From contig CALOAB010000008.1 in the NCBI GenBank assembly GCA_942491185.1, positions 100,823-164,822 of the forward strand: DNA of 64,000 nt. The letters are read 5' to 3'. Under the pieces are notes generated by a model. The model did no database searches. It saw only the letters and a list, made by a program, of their open reading frames with translations, and had not been told where the DNA came from. Position numbers and translations under genes: made by a program. Positions 16,299 to 26,372 of the stretch are shown here, piece by piece; position 1 is the first letter of the stretch; every line of letters begins with the position of its first letter. Origin of the DNA: SLRI01 sp942491185. Lineage in GTDB: Bacteria > Pseudomonadota > Alphaproteobacteria > Geminicoccales > Geminicoccaceae.

Positions 16299-18140
16299 TC
16301 AGGGGGCACCACCGAGTGCGCGATCGAGGTTGATGGCGGCGCTGATCAGGGCCAGATGCGTGAAGGCCTGGGGGAAGTTGCCGAGGCCCTCGCCGCTCGG
16401 GCCGGTCTCCTCGGCGTAGAGGCCCACATGGTTGCCGAAGCCGAGCATCCGCTCGAACATCAGCCGCGCCTCTTCCAGCCGGCTTCGGTCATACCGACCG
16501 GTGTGGGTGAGGGCGTCGACCAGCCAGAACGTGCAGATATTGAACGTGCCCTCCTCGCCGCGCAGCCCGTCGACCGTGTGCTCGACATTGTAGCGGTAGA
16601 CCAGGCTGTTGGAGACCAGGCCGCCGCGCTCCGGCGGCTCCAGCATGGCGTCCAGGAGCTTGGTCGTCCGTGGGTCGGTCGGCGACAGGAAGTAGGTGAG
16701 GATCATCATCAAATTGGCAGCATCGAGTCCGTCGCTGCCGTAGTGCTGGACGAAGGCGCCCCGTTCATCGTTCCAGCCCTTGTCCATGATCTCAGCATAA
16801 ATGGCATCGCGCACGCCGACCCAGCGGGCCTTGTCGGCCGGGAACGAGCGTTGCTCCGCGATCTTGAGCGCCCGGTCGATCGCGACCCAGCACATCAGCC
16901 TGGAATAGACGAATTCCTGCGGGCCGCCGCGCACCTCCCAGATGCCCGCATCCTTGCGCTGCCAGTTGTCGCAGACCCAGTCGACCAACCGGCTGATCGT
17001 TTGCCAGCCGTCGTGGCCGATCGGCTGGACATGCTTGTTGAACAAGAACATGGCATCCAAGAGCTCGCCATAGATGTCCAACTGCGTCTGCCGGTAAGCG
17101 CCGTTGCCGATCCGCACCGGTCGCGAGCTTCGATAGCCGTCGAGATGATCGAGCGTCTCCTCGGCCAGATCGTGACGGCCGTCGATCCCATACATGATCT
17201 GCAGCGAGCCGTCGGGATTCGCCTTCTTGCAAATCGTGTGGACGAACGTGACGAAGTCCGTGGCTTCCTTGGCAAATCCCAGGCGCACCAGGGAAAACAC
17301 GGTGAAGGCCGAATCCCGCAGCCAAGTGTAGCGATAGTCCCAGTTGCGCTCGCCACCGATGCCCTCTGGCAGGCTGCAGGTGGGTGCTGCGACGATGGCA
17401 CCGGTCGGCGCGTAGGTGAGCAGCTTGAGCGCCAGGGCCGAGCGATGGACCATCTCCCGCCAACGCCCCTTGTAGGTGCTCTGCGACAGCCATTGCCGCC
17501 AATAGGTGACCGTATCGCGGAACGCGGTCTCGGCTTCGGCCTCGGTCAGGCGGGGGCCGCACGCTTCGTCGTCGGCGCGATCGCGAAGGACGAAAGTGAC
17601 GGATTCGCCCGCCGTCAGCGAGAAGCTGGCGACGGCGGCGTTGTCCTCGATCCGCAATGGCACCGACGTGGCGAGACCGAGGCGGGCATCGGCGGAGTGG
17701 AACGTCGCACCGTCGTCGACGAGGACGGTTTGATGGCCGTCACGCGCATAATTGAACGCCGGCCTGCAGGTCATCTGCAGGTCCATCGTGCCACGAACCA
17801 CGGTGACCCGGCGGATCACCTGCCGCCGCAGGGAGCCGGATCCGGCATCCGCATCGACCGGCATGAAATCGATCAGCTCGGCTGCCGCGTGGGCCTGGAG
17901 AAAGCGGGTCACGAGCACGTTGGTGTCGGGCCAGTAGAGCTGCTTGTGGCTGCTGCCTTCCTCGTCGGCCGGGCTGATCCGGAAGTTGCCGCCTTTCTGG
18001 TCGTCGAGGATTGCCGCGAAGACGCTCGGCGAATCGAACCGGGGCAGGCACAGCCAGTCGATCGAGCCGTCGATATTGACCAGGGCGGCTGTGTGCATGT
18101 CGCCGATGAGGGCGTAGCTGTCTATCGGACGATAAGGCAT
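16299..18140 (-). CDS. Glycoside hydrolase family 15 protein (glucoamylase/trehalase-like)
   Basis: This 613-residue protein has the N-terminal beta domain found in bacterial GH15 enzymes (IGDMHTAALVNIDGSIDWLCLPRFDSPSVFAAIL). An (alpha/alpha)6 barrel follows, with WDYRYTWLRDSAFTVFSL near residue 265 and EEGTFNICTFWLVDAL near 535, which supplies a catalytic Glu region. The family cleaves alpha-glucosidic links, and some members are trehalases. No signal peptide is seen, so it probably acts in the cytoplasm. It is followed on the same strand by cydB only on its upstream side, with a 52-base gap. Confidence 0.88.
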   Translation of the reverse strand: MPYRPIDSYALIGDMHTAALVNIDGSIDWLCLPRFDSPSVFAAILDDQKGGNFRISPADEEGSSHKQLYWPDTNVLVTRFLQAHAAAELIDFMPVDADAGSGSLRRQVIRRVTVVRGTMDLQMTCRPAFNYARDGHQTVLVDDGATFHSADARLGLATSVPLRIEDNAAVASFSLTAGESVTFVLRDRADDEACGPRLTEAEAETAFRDTVTYWRQWLSQSTYKGRWREMVHRSALALKLLTYAPTGAIVAAPTCSLPEGIGGERNWDYRYTWLRDSAFTVFSLVRLGFAKEATDFVTFVHTICKKANPDGSLQIMYGIDGRHDLAEETLDHLDGYRSSRPVRIGNGAYRQTQLDIYGELLDAMFLFNKHVQPIGHDGWQTISRLVDWVCDNWQRKDAGIWEVRGGPQEFVYSRLMCWVAIDRALKIAEQRSFPADKARWVGVRDAIYAEIMDKGWNDERGAFVQHYGSDGLDAANLMMILTYFLSPTDPRTTKLLDAMLEPPERGGLVSNSLVYRYNVEHTVDGLRGEEGTFNICTFWLVDALTHTGRYDRSRLEEARLMFERMLGFGNHVGLYAEETGPSGEGLGNFPQAFTHLALISAAINLDRALGGAP

Positions 18141-18192
18141 CGCTGCTCGCCTCCCGGCGCTCTTCTTGGTGGCCCAGCGCAGGTAGCGCTGG

Positions 18193-19197
18193 TCACTGAT
18201 AGTTGGCGTCGTCGCGCACCTTGCCGCGAAAGATCCAGTAGACGGCGACGGTGTAGATCAGCACGGCGGGGAAGACCACGATGCCGGCACCGTAATACAG
18301 GAACTCGAGCGATGCCGTCGGCGCCGCCGCGTCCTCGATGGTCAGCGAGAAGGGGATCATGTAGGGCCAGAAGCTCACCACCAGGGTCAGGAAGGCGGCG
18401 ATGAACATCACCACGCTCATGCCGAAGCACAGGCCGTCCGGACCACGGCGCCACCAGCCGACGACCAGCCCGATCGCTGCGATCAAACCGTAGAAGGGAA
18501 ATACCATCAGCGATGGCTGCGTCGACCAGCGCTCCATCACCAAAGGCTGATTGGCGAGCACGAAATAGAAGGCACCAGCCAGGAAGATGAGCACGCCGAA
18601 CGCCAGCCAGCCAATCCGCCGATAGGCCCATTCCTGCAGGTGACCGGAGGTCTTGAACGCCAGCCAGCAGGCGCCGAGCAAGGCGTAGCCGACCGCCAGG
18701 CCCACACCGCAAAAGACGGAGAACGGGCTAAACCAATCAAAGGAGCCGCCGGAGAACTGGCGATCCGTCACCGCCACTGCCTGGGCCATGGCACCAATCG
18801 CGGCACCCTGGACGAAGGCGACGACCAGGGAGCCGAGAAAGAACCCCAGATCCCACAGCCACCGCATCCGCTCGGTGCGGTAGCGGAACTCGAAGGCGAC
18901 GCCGCGGAAGATCAAGCCCAGGAGCATCAACGCCACCGGCAGGTAGAACGCCGGCAGGAAGACAGCGTAGATCACCGGGAACGCGCCGAACAGGCTAGCA
19001 CCGATCAGGATGAGCCAGGTTTCGTTGCCGTCCCAGAAGGGTGCTATCGCGCTCATCATGGTGGCGCGCGCGGACTCGTCGCGCGTGGTGCCGAAGAGGA
19101 TGCCGACACCGAGGTCGAAGCCATCCAGGATGACGTAGACGATGATCGAAAAGGCGATCAGGACAGCCCAGAAATACGGCAGCCAGGTCCCGTCCAT
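18193..19197 (-). CDS. cydB: Cytochrome bd-type quinol oxidase subunit II
   Basis: This 334-residue integral membrane protein begins LPYFWAVLIAFSIIVYVILDGFDLGVGILFG, the standard CydB opening. IAPFWDGNETWLILIGASLFGAFPVIYA follows, also diagnostic. About eight membrane segments are present. It forms the oxidase with CydA, encoded 5 bases upstream in the operon. The length matches the cyanide-insensitive (CioB) subtype. Confidence 0.94.
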   Translation of the reverse strand: MDGTWLPYFWAVLIAFSIIVYVILDGFDLGVGILFGTTRDESARATMMSAIAPFWDGNETWLILIGASLFGAFPVIYAVFLPAFYLPVALMLLGLIFRGVAFEFRYRTERMRWLWDLGFFLGSLVVAFVQGAAIGAMAQAVAVTDRQFSGGSFDWFSPFSVFCGVGLAVGYALLGACWLAFKTSGHLQEWAYRRIGWLAFGVLIFLAGAFYFVLANQPLVMERWSTQPSLMVFPFYGLIAAIGLVVGWWRRGPDGLCFGMSVVMFIAAFLTLVVSFWPYMIPFSLTIEDAAAPTASLEFLYYGAGIVVFPAVLIYTVAVYWIFRGKVRDDANYQ

Positions 19198-19202
19198 TGC
19201 CC

Positions 19203-20612
19203 CTACTCCTCGAGCCGAAGGTCGCCGCCGGTGGCGGTCTTCGCCGATCCCGCCGCGGCCATCGGGCGCTTGGCGGTGGCCGCAGCAGGCGTCTCTCCCG
19301 GCGCCGTCGGGCCTTTCTGCAGCAGCTTGAAGATGTAGTAGATGCCGAAGCTGAAGATGATCGCATACACCACGCCGTAGCCGATCAGCGTGGTCAGCAC
19401 GTCCGCTACGGTCAGGGTCGGGGTGTGCGCGTCAGCGGTCCGCAGCAGCCCATAGACGACCCAGGGCTGGCGCCCCACTTCGGCCGTGTACCAACCGGCA
19501 ATGACGCCGATGAAGCCGGATGGAAAGGCCAGGAACGTCGGCCAGAGGAACCAACGCGCGGTCTCGAGCTTGCCGGTGAACCGCAGCAGGTTGCCGAACC
19601 ATGAGATGGCGAGCATCAACAAGCCCATGCCGGCCATGATGCGAAAAGCGAAGAACGGGATCGCCACCGGCGGCCAGTCCTCCTCCGGGAAATCGCTGAG
19701 GCCCGGGACCGCCGCGGTCCAGCTGCCGGTGGCGATCCAGCTGCCGACGCCCGGCGTCTCGATGGCGAACAGGTTCTTCCTTTGCGCCTCGTCGGGCCAC
19801 GCCAGCCACACCTCGGTGCCCGGCTGCTCTGGATGCCAGCGGGCCTCGATGGCGGCGAACTTGGCGGGTTGATGCTCGTAGACGTACTTGCCGTTGAGAT
19901 GGCCGAGAAAGATCTGTGCCGGAATCAGCAGGGCGGCCAGCGCGAACCCCCAGTTCAGCATCACCCGGCCCTCGGCCAGGTGAACGCGGCGCAGGTGGTA
20001 CCAGGCGCCGGTGGCGGCCACGCACATCGCCGTGGTCAGGAAGGCCCCGAGCAGCATGTGCAGCCAGCGGATCTTGAAGACCGGCCCCCAGATGATCGCC
20101 AGCCAGTCGGTGGGAATGATCTTGCCGTCGACGATCTCGTGGCCGACCGGCACCTGCATCCAGCTATTGTTGGCGAGGATCCAGAATGACGATGCCATGG
20201 TGCCGATGGCGACCATGCAGCAGGAGAACAGATAGAACCGCGGCGAGACCCGGTCGCGGCCGAACATCATGACGCCGAAGAAGGTGGCTTCCAGCAGAAA
20301 TGCGGTGAACGTCTCGTAGCCGAGCAGCGGCCCCTGGATCGAGCCGGTCCGCTCGGCCATCACGCTCCAATTGGTGCCGAACTGGAAGGCCATGACGATG
20401 CCCGAGACCACGCCCATCCCGAAGGACACCGCGAAAACCCTGAGCCAGAAATCGAACAACCGCCGATAGATCGGGTTGCGCGTCGCCTGCGACATCCCCT
20501 CGATCGTCGCCAGCCAGGCGGCCAAGCCGATCGTGAACGACGGAAAGATGATGTGGAACGTGACCAGGAACGCGAACTGGATGCGCGACAAGAGGACGAC
20601 GTCCAGATCCAT
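19203..20612 (-). CDS. cydA: Cytochrome bd-type quinol oxidase subunit I, CIO type
   Basis: This 469-residue subunit carries the haems and oxidises quinol while reducing oxygen. It opens with VLLSRIQFAFLVTFHIIFPSFTIGLAAWLA. GRQPWVVYGLLRT near residue 395 marks the quinol-oxidase family. The loop between helices 6 and 7 is short, as in the CioA branch that resists cyanide. Start ATG (complement of 20610-20612). It is first in the cydAB operon. The neighbouring NDH-2 and MFS genes suggest a small alternative respiratory cluster. Confidence 0.93.
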   Translation of the reverse strand: MDLDVVLLSRIQFAFLVTFHIIFPSFTIGLAAWLATIEGMSQATRNPIYRRLFDFWLRVFAVSFGMGVVSGIVMAFQFGTNWSVMAERTGSIQGPLLGYETFTAFLLEATFFGVMMFGRDRVSPRFYLFSCCMVAIGTMASSFWILANNSWMQVPVGHEIVDGKIIPTDWLAIIWGPVFKIRWLHMLLGAFLTTAMCVAATGAWYHLRRVHLAEGRVMLNWGFALAALLIPAQIFLGHLNGKYVYEHQPAKFAAIEARWHPEQPGTEVWLAWPDEAQRKNLFAIETPGVGSWIATGSWTAAVPGLSDFPEEDWPPVAIPFFAFRIMAGMGLLMLAISWFGNLLRFTGKLETARWFLWPTFLAFPSGFIGVIAGWYTAEVGRQPWVVYGLLRTADAHTPTLTVADVLTTLIGYGVVYAIIFSFGIYYIFKLLQKGPTAPGETPAAATAKRPMAAAGSAKTATGGDLRLEE

Positions 20613-20696
20613 CTGCTTTGGCTCCCAATCAGCGATTCATGGCAGTCGCGGCGGCACCACAGATGCCTCGGCCGGCCAAGAGTGATTGCTTGGGCA

Positions 20697-21956
20697 TCAT
20701 CCATTCACCTTTGGTGCTGCCACGGCGGCTCGCGGCGCCCGTGCCAGCACCAGGGCCAGAACGACCATCGCCACGCCGATCACGGTGGCGCTGGAATACA
20801 CGGCCGACAATGGGAGGTCGCCGATCTGCCGCAGCGGACCAACGGCAAACGCGCCGATGCCGTAGCCCATCATGTAGGCGGCAACCATCCAGCCGGAGAT
20901 GGTCTCGACGAAGCGGGGGTTCTCGCTGCTGGCGGTGCCGATGCTCAGCGGCAGGCAAGCCGAGCAGGCGAGCCCCGCGAACGCGAAGGCGAGAACGCCG
21001 AACGTCGGTCCCGACGCCAGGGCCACGCCCACCAGGGCAAGGGTGATCAGCACCGGCAGGACACGCAGGATCGCTGACGGCGGCACCTTCGTGGAGGCCA
21101 CTGCCACCAGCAGGCGACCGACTGTCACCGCCGCCCAGAACACCGCCAGCGCCAGATTGGCGGTCGCCGGCGGGAGCGAGCGCTGCTCATGCAGGTACAC
21201 CGTGCCCCAGTTGCCGAACAGCGTCTCGCAGACGCCGTAGAGCAGCGCGAAGCCGATCCAGACCCAGGTGCGCACCGGCAAGGCACGAGCGACCGCCGCA
21301 GCACCCAGCGACGCGGCCTCATCATCCTCGGCCGGAATGCGCAGTGTCTGCGTGAGCGCCAGCATGATGAGGGCGACAGCGGCTATCGCAATGGCCAGTG
21401 GCAGCAACCACCACTGACCACCCTTGGTGAGCAGCGCCACGATCAACGGCGCCAGTGCGGTGCCGGTCCCGAGCAGCGTGTGCAGGGCGGTCACCGCCGT
21501 TTCGCTGCGGTTGGGGAAGAATCCCGCCGCAAAGGCGTTGATCGCGGTGAGCGTGGCGCCGAAGCCGATCCCGAGCAGCCCGGTCGCGGCCAGCAGCATG
21601 GCATAGGCGGTGCCCGGGACGCTGATCATCAACGCGCTCAGCGCGAAGACCGCCATCGCTGCACCGTTGGCGGCCAAGCCGGTGACCAGGACGGTCTTGA
21701 GCCCGTGCCGGCGCGCCAGGGCTGGCGCCAGCAGCGATGCCAGCACCGAGCCGACAAAAAGCGGCAAATAGATGCTGCCATACTGGCTGCTGGTCAGCCC
21801 GTAGCCGTCAGCGCTGGTGAGGATCGTTGCCGCCGCAGGGAAGCTGACCAAGGCAAGGCCCTGGGTCAGGCCGCCGGCATAGACAACACCGATTTCTGGA
21901 ACACGCGCCAAGCAATCAATCCCCGTCGCGTCCGGCAGAGCCGAGACAGCCGCCAC
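20697..21956 (-). CDS. Major facilitator superfamily transporter
   Basis: This 419-residue protein has about 12 hydrophobic segments. The loop after helix 2 contains LLAPALARRHGLKTVLVTG, a version of the MFS motif A. It lies upstream of cydAB on the same strand, 84 bases away. It is divergent from the NDH-2 gene. Substrate is unknown; there are no residues that assign it to a drug or sugar subfamily. Confidence 0.85.
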   Translation of the reverse strand: MAAVSALPDATGIDCLARVPEIGVVYAGGLTQGLALVSFPAAATILTSADGYGLTSSQYGSIYLPLFVGSVLASLLAPALARRHGLKTVLVTGLAANGAAMAVFALSALMISVPGTAYAMLLAATGLLGIGFGATLTAINAFAAGFFPNRSETAVTALHTLLGTGTALAPLIVALLTKGGQWWLLPLAIAIAAVALIMLALTQTLRIPAEDDEAASLGAAAVARALPVRTWVWIGFALLYGVCETLFGNWGTVYLHEQRSLPPATANLALAVFWAAVTVGRLLVAVASTKVPPSAILRVLPVLITLALVGVALASGPTFGVLAFAFAGLACSACLPLSIGTASSENPRFVETISGWMVAAYMMGYGIGAFAVGPLRQIGDLPLSAVYSSATVIGVAMVVLALVLARAPRAAVAAPKVNG

Positions 21957-22136
21957 TGAACCAACAACTATTCAGTGGCCAAAACCTCTCTGCCTCCGTG
22001 TTTGTCGCCTGTGCGATGCGGCACGACAAGGCAAAATAGTTGGGCGGGTTCGGGTTGACCCCTCGGGTCCCTTGTGATCTTGCTGAAAGAGCGCTGGTGA
22101 TTGTCCAGTCACGTTGGCCGGGGGACCTGCGAACCG

Positions 22137-23771
22137 ATGCCGAACGAGACCAAGCAGCGAGTCGTTGTTCTTGGTGGCGGATTTGGCGGCGTGTTTACAG
22201 CCAAGCACCTGCAGCGGAAAGCAAGCAGCGACGTCGAGGTGCTGCTGATCAGCCGCCACAACTTTTTCGTTTTTCAACCATTACTTGCCGAGATCGCCGG
22301 CGGCAGCATCAATCCCGGCGACGGCGTAACGCCGCTGCGGCGGTTTTTGCCGGGCGTTGCGGTCATGGTCGCCGAAGTGCTCGAGATCGACCTTGCGGCA
22401 AAGACTGTCGAGGTGACCCTCGGCCGCGACAGCGGCATCCGGACGATTGCTTATGACCAGCTGGTGATTGCCCTGGGTCAGGTGGTCGACTTGAGCCGAA
22501 CGCCCGGCCTTGCCGATTCCGCCCTGGTGATGAAGGACCTGATGGATGCGTTCGGCATCCGCAACAAGGTGCTGGGGTGCCTGGAGCGCGCCGATGCCGC
22601 GACCGACGCTGTGCGCAAGCAATCGCTCCTCACTTTCGTCGTCATCGGCGGCGGCTTCACCGGCATCGAGACCGTCGGCGAGGTCAATGAGCTGATCGGC
22701 AACTCGCTCAAATACTACCCGAACATTCGGGCCGACGAGATAAGGGTCATTCTGATCCAGCACGGCGCGCGCATCTTGATGGAGCTGCCGGAGCATCTTG
22801 CGACCTACGCTGCCGGTCAGCTGCGCCGGCGCGGCATCGAGATCCGCCTCGACACCGGGGTCGAGGCCGCGACGGCGACCGGCATCAAGACCGATGATGG
22901 CCAGTCGATCGACGCCGAGACGATCATCGCCGCGATCGGCAACGCGCCATCACCGCTGGTGCGCTCGCTGCCGGTGACGCTGGAGCGCGGACGGATCGTC
23001 GTCGATGGTCACCTTCGCGTGCCGGGTCACGACGGTGTCTGGGCAGTGGGCGACAACGCGCAGATCCCGCTGGGTGCTGCCAAGGACGGCAAGCCCGCCT
23101 ACGCGCCGCCGCTCGCCCAGTTCGCGTTTCGCGAAGCGAAGGTCCTGGCGCGCAACATCCTGGCGCAGATCGAGGGCCGGGCGCTGACCGTGTTCGCGTA
23201 TCGATCGCTCGGCACCATGGCGTCCCTCGGCGGCCGCCGTGGGGTCGCCGAGATCATGGGTGTTCGGATCACCGGGTTCATCGCCTGGGCGGCCTGGCGC
23301 GTCTTCTATCTCAGCCTGCTGCCTGGCGTCTCCACGAGGATCAGGGTCGCCGCCGACTGGTTGCTCGACCTGATGGTCAGCAAGAGCATCGCCGAGATTC
23401 GCGCAGCGCAACCAGGCAGCGGCCAGGTCCAGTTCCGCTCCGGTGAGCTGGTTTTCGTGCCCGGCATCGACCCCGGCGGACTCTATGTCGTCACCGCGGG
23501 CCTGTTCGAGGTCGGTGCTGACCAGAAGCCGGCCGCCGCCGACGGCCAAGGCGAGCATGCGGGGCCGACCCGCAAGCTGGGCCCTGGCGACCATTTCGGG
23601 ATGCCGCTGGAGGGAACGGCAGGCTCGGGCGACGGCTGGGCCCGCGCGTCGGAGGACTCGATAGCGTATTTCGTCAGCAAGGACGATCTGCACCGCCTGG
23701 CCATGGTGGCAGCCCTGATCGGCAGCAAGGCAGAGCAGCGACGCTGCCGGCCATACAGCCGGAGCGCATGA
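22137..23771 (+). CDS. NDH-2-type NADH:quinone oxidoreductase with a C-terminal extension
   Basis: This 544-residue flavoprotein passes electrons from NADH to quinone without pumping protons. FAD binding is seen in VVVLGGGFGGVFTAKHL at about residue 9, the NADH motif in VVIGGGFTGIETVGEV near 180, and a second FAD motif in DGVWAVGDNAQIPLG near 300. NDH-2 enzymes usually end near residue 430. Here about 110 more residues follow, with alternating strands (ELVFVPGIDPGGLYVVTAGLFEV, LGPGDHFGMPL) that resemble a cyclic-nucleotide-binding/cupin fold. The start ATG 22137 was chosen over GTG 22101. It stands divergently from the MFS/cydAB group. Confidence 0.88.
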   Translation: MPNETKQRVVVLGGGFGGVFTAKHLQRKASSDVEVLLISRHNFFVFQPLLAEIAGGSINPGDGVTPLRRFLPGVAVMVAEVLEIDLAAKTVEVTLGRDSGIRTIAYDQLVIALGQVVDLSRTPGLADSALVMKDLMDAFGIRNKVLGCLERADAATDAVRKQSLLTFVVIGGGFTGIETVGEVNELIGNSLKYYPNIRADEIRVILIQHGARILMELPEHLATYAAGQLRRRGIEIRLDTGVEAATATGIKTDDGQSIDAETIIAAIGNAPSPLVRSLPVTLERGRIVVDGHLRVPGHDGVWAVGDNAQIPLGAAKDGKPAYAPPLAQFAFREAKVLARNILAQIEGRALTVFAYRSLGTMASLGGRRGVAEIMGVRITGFIAWAAWRVFYLSLLPGVSTRIRVAADWLLDLMVSKSIAEIRAAQPGSGQVQFRSGELVFVPGIDPGGLYVVTAGLFEVGADQKPAAADGQGEHAGPTRKLGPGDHFGMPLEGTAGSGDGWARASEDSIAYFVSKDDLHRLAMVAALIGSKAEQRRCRPYSRSA

Positions 23772-23913
23772 CCGGTGAGCGGCGGGCGGCGCGTTCAGGG
23801 CCCGACCATCCTCGACGACGGGGCAGAGCTTGTTCCTGAATGACGGCCGGCCCCGAGCATCTCGACAACCGCCGATGCGGATTGCGATCCAAGTGACGTA
23901 GCAAGGAGTGACC

Positions 23914-24774
23914 ATGCCGACGCAGCCAGATACCAGCCAGTTCAACGAAAACCTGCCCAACTACAAGAGCTGTCCCAAGCTCCTCGTCGGCCAGAAGGCG
24001 CTGGTCACCGGCGCCAATTCCGGCATCGGCAAGGCCGTCGCGATCGGCCTCGCGCGTGCCGGCGCCGACGTCATCGTCAACTACGTGACCAACGAGCCGG
24101 CAGCCCAGGAGGTGGTCGCTGCCATCGAGGCCGAGGGTGCGAAGGGCCTCGCCATCGAGGCCGACGTGTCCAAGGAGGCCGAGGTCCAGGCGATGTTCAA
24201 GAGTGCGCTCGCAGCCTTCGGCACCATCGACATCCTGGTGCCCAACGCCGGGCTGCAGCGCGATGCGTCGCTGACCGAGATGACCATCGAGCAATGGAAT
24301 ACGGTCATCGGCGTCAACCTGACCGGGCAGTTCCTGTGCATCCGCGAGGCGGTGAAAGAGTTCCTGCGCCGGGGCGTGCGCAAGGACGTGTCGGTGGCGG
24401 CCGGCAAGATCATCTGCATGAGCTCGGTGCACGAGGTGATCCCGTGGTCCGGGCATGTGAACTATGCGAGCTCGAAGGGCGGCATCCAGATGATGATGAA
24501 GAGCCTGGCGCAGGAGCTGGCGCCGCATCGGGTGCGGGTCAACGCGATCGGCCCGGGTGCCATCCGCACGCCGATCAACACCGACGCCTGGAGCACGCCC
24601 GAGGCCTATGCGGACCTGATGAAGCTGGTCCCCTACCGGCGGATCGGCGAGCCCGACGACATCGCCCAGGCCGCGGTGTTCCTGGCGTCCGACATGGCCG
24701 ACTACATCAATGGCGTGACGCTGTTCGTCGATGGCGGCATGACCTGTTATCCGGGCTTTGCGACCGGCGGCTGA
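23914..24774 (+). CDS. SDR-family oxidoreductase, glucose 1-dehydrogenase-like
   Basis: This 286-residue enzyme has TGANSGIG near residue 32, NAG near 112, Ser in ICMSSVHE and YASSKGG as the YxxxK motif. The ending (YINGVTLFVDGGMTCYPGFATGG) is like that of glucose 1-dehydrogenases. ATG 23914 sits 5 bases after AAGGAG; the GTG at 23908 overlaps that site. A GMC oxidoreductase follows 70 bases later, so both may act on the same sugar or polyol. Confidence 0.88.
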   Translation: MPTQPDTSQFNENLPNYKSCPKLLVGQKALVTGANSGIGKAVAIGLARAGADVIVNYVTNEPAAQEVVAAIEAEGAKGLAIEADVSKEAEVQAMFKSALAAFGTIDILVPNAGLQRDASLTEMTIEQWNTVIGVNLTGQFLCIREAVKEFLRRGVRKDVSVAAGKIICMSSVHEVIPWSGHVNYASSKGGIQMMMKSLAQELAPHRVRVNAIGPGAIRTPINTDAWSTPEAYADLMKLVPYRRIGEPDDIAQAAVFLASDMADYINGVTLFVDGGMTCYPGFATGG

Positions 24775-24844
24775 TCTGCGGCACCAGGGTGGACTCGCCC
24801 GCTGGAGCCCTCGATTGGCCAACGACTGAACAGGGAGATCGCAG

Positions 24845-26278
24845 ATGACCGAGCATGACGTGATCATCGTCGGCAGCGGCGCTGGTGGTGCTGCGGCAGC
24901 CTATCGCCTGATCAAGGGCGGACGTCGGGTCCTGCTGCTCGAGAAAGGCGGCTTCCTGCCCCGCGATGGCAGCACGCTCGACGTCAAGGAGGTGTTCAAG
25001 TCCGGCCGCTTCAAGAACCAGGAGCCTTGGGTCGACGGCGCGGCCAAGGAATTCACCCCCGGCGAGTTCTACAATCTCGGCGGCAAGACCAAGTGGTATG
25101 GCGCAGCACTGCTCCGCTTCGCCCCCCACGAGTTCGCGGCCGACCCTGCGCATCAGGCCCTCGCCTGGCCGTTCGGCTACGACGAGCTGGCGCCCTACTA
25201 CGACGAGGCCGAGGCGCTGCTGCACGTCAACCGCTTCGACAACGAGCCGGAGCTGCAGGCGCTGATCGACCGGATCGTCGCGCACGATCCGTCCTGGCGA
25301 CCCGAGGCCCTGCCGCTGGGACTGAAGAAGGAGATCCTCGACGACCCGGTCGAGGCCAAGCACTTCGACGGCTTCGCGTCGGCCTGCGGCTACAAATCCG
25401 ATGCCGAGCGCAACCTGATCGACCTGATCCGCGACGATCCCGGCTTCACGCTGCTGACCGAGAAGACCGTCGTCGGGCTGTTGCACGCGCCAGGAAAACC
25501 TGCGGAGATCACCGGCGTCCGTTGCGCCGATGGTGCCATCCACGAGGCGCCCGTGGTGGTCCTGGCGGCAGGTGCGATGAGCTCGCCGCGCATCCTCCAG
25601 GATCACCTGGCGGCAACCGGCCTCGCCGCCTCCTTGCCCTGCCGCGACCAGGTCGGCGCCAACTTCAAGATGCACCTCAACACCGCCGTCCTCGGGCTCT
25701 CGACCTTCCAGCGGCACGACGTCCTGCGCAAGACCGCCATCCTCTTCAACGACCAGTTCCCGCACAGCACCATCCAGTGCCTGGGCTGGCTCGACGGCGA
25801 GATGCTGAGCGTGCAGCTGCCGGAAGCGATGCCCAAATTCGTCGACAATGCCGTGGGCACCCGCGCGATCGGCTTCTTCGCCACCACCGAGGACGGCTCG
25901 AGCATCAAGAACCGCGTGATCTCGGGAGGCGGCGAGACACCGCCGATGCTCGACTACGATCCGCACCGGATCGAGCCCGCCCGACACGAGCACCACGCGC
26001 TGATCCGGGCCTTCATCGTCCAACTGGCGCGCGCCGGACTGGCCGGCGTCGAGCGCTACGCGGGGCTCGCCGGCACGGCGCACGCCATCGGCAGCCTGGT
26101 CACCGGCGACGACCCAAAGACCAGCGTCGTCGATCCGACCGGCAAGGTCCATGGCATGACGAACCTCTATGTCGGCGACGGCAGCGTCCTGCCCCGCACC
26201 AGCCGCGTCAACCCGTCCTTGACCATCTACGCCTGGGGATTGCGCCTGGGCGACCACCTGGCCGAGCTGCACCACTAG
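24845..26278 (+). CDS. GMC-family FAD-dependent oxidoreductase
   Basis: This 477-residue flavoenzyme starts with the FAD motif VIIVGSGAGGAAAAYRL. GGKTKWYGAALLRF is the GMC substrate-region signature. The C-terminal domain ends HAIGSLVTGDDPKTSVVDP and VGDGSVLPRTSRVNPSLTIYAW, with the catalytic-side Asn. GMC enzymes oxidise alcohols, sugars and aldonates. A GGGAG site precedes the ATG. No cytochrome subunit or twin-arginine signal is seen here, so the electron acceptor is unknown. Confidence 0.88.
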   Translation: MTEHDVIIVGSGAGGAAAAYRLIKGGRRVLLLEKGGFLPRDGSTLDVKEVFKSGRFKNQEPWVDGAAKEFTPGEFYNLGGKTKWYGAALLRFAPHEFAADPAHQALAWPFGYDELAPYYDEAEALLHVNRFDNEPELQALIDRIVAHDPSWRPEALPLGLKKEILDDPVEAKHFDGFASACGYKSDAERNLIDLIRDDPGFTLLTEKTVVGLLHAPGKPAEITGVRCADGAIHEAPVVVLAAGAMSSPRILQDHLAATGLAASLPCRDQVGANFKMHLNTAVLGLSTFQRHDVLRKTAILFNDQFPHSTIQCLGWLDGEMLSVQLPEAMPKFVDNAVGTRAIGFFATTEDGSSIKNRVISGGGETPPMLDYDPHRIEPARHEHHALIRAFIVQLARAGLAGVERYAGLAGTAHAIGSLVTGDDPKTSVVDPTGKVHGMTNLYVGDGSVLPRTSRVNPSLTIYAWGLRLGDHLAELHH

Positions 26279-26372
26279 GCAAAAGGGGGGATGCCGCGGC
26301 CGGTCGTAGCCGATGGCCGCATAGGGCAGATGCGCGCTCGAGATGTGCCGCCGGCTGGCGAAAAATGAGATT

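Noticed and set aside
20613..20696. Possible small cydX-like gene near cydAB
   Set aside because: No short hydrophobic frame with a ribosome site was found either upstream of cydA or in the 52 bases after cydB.
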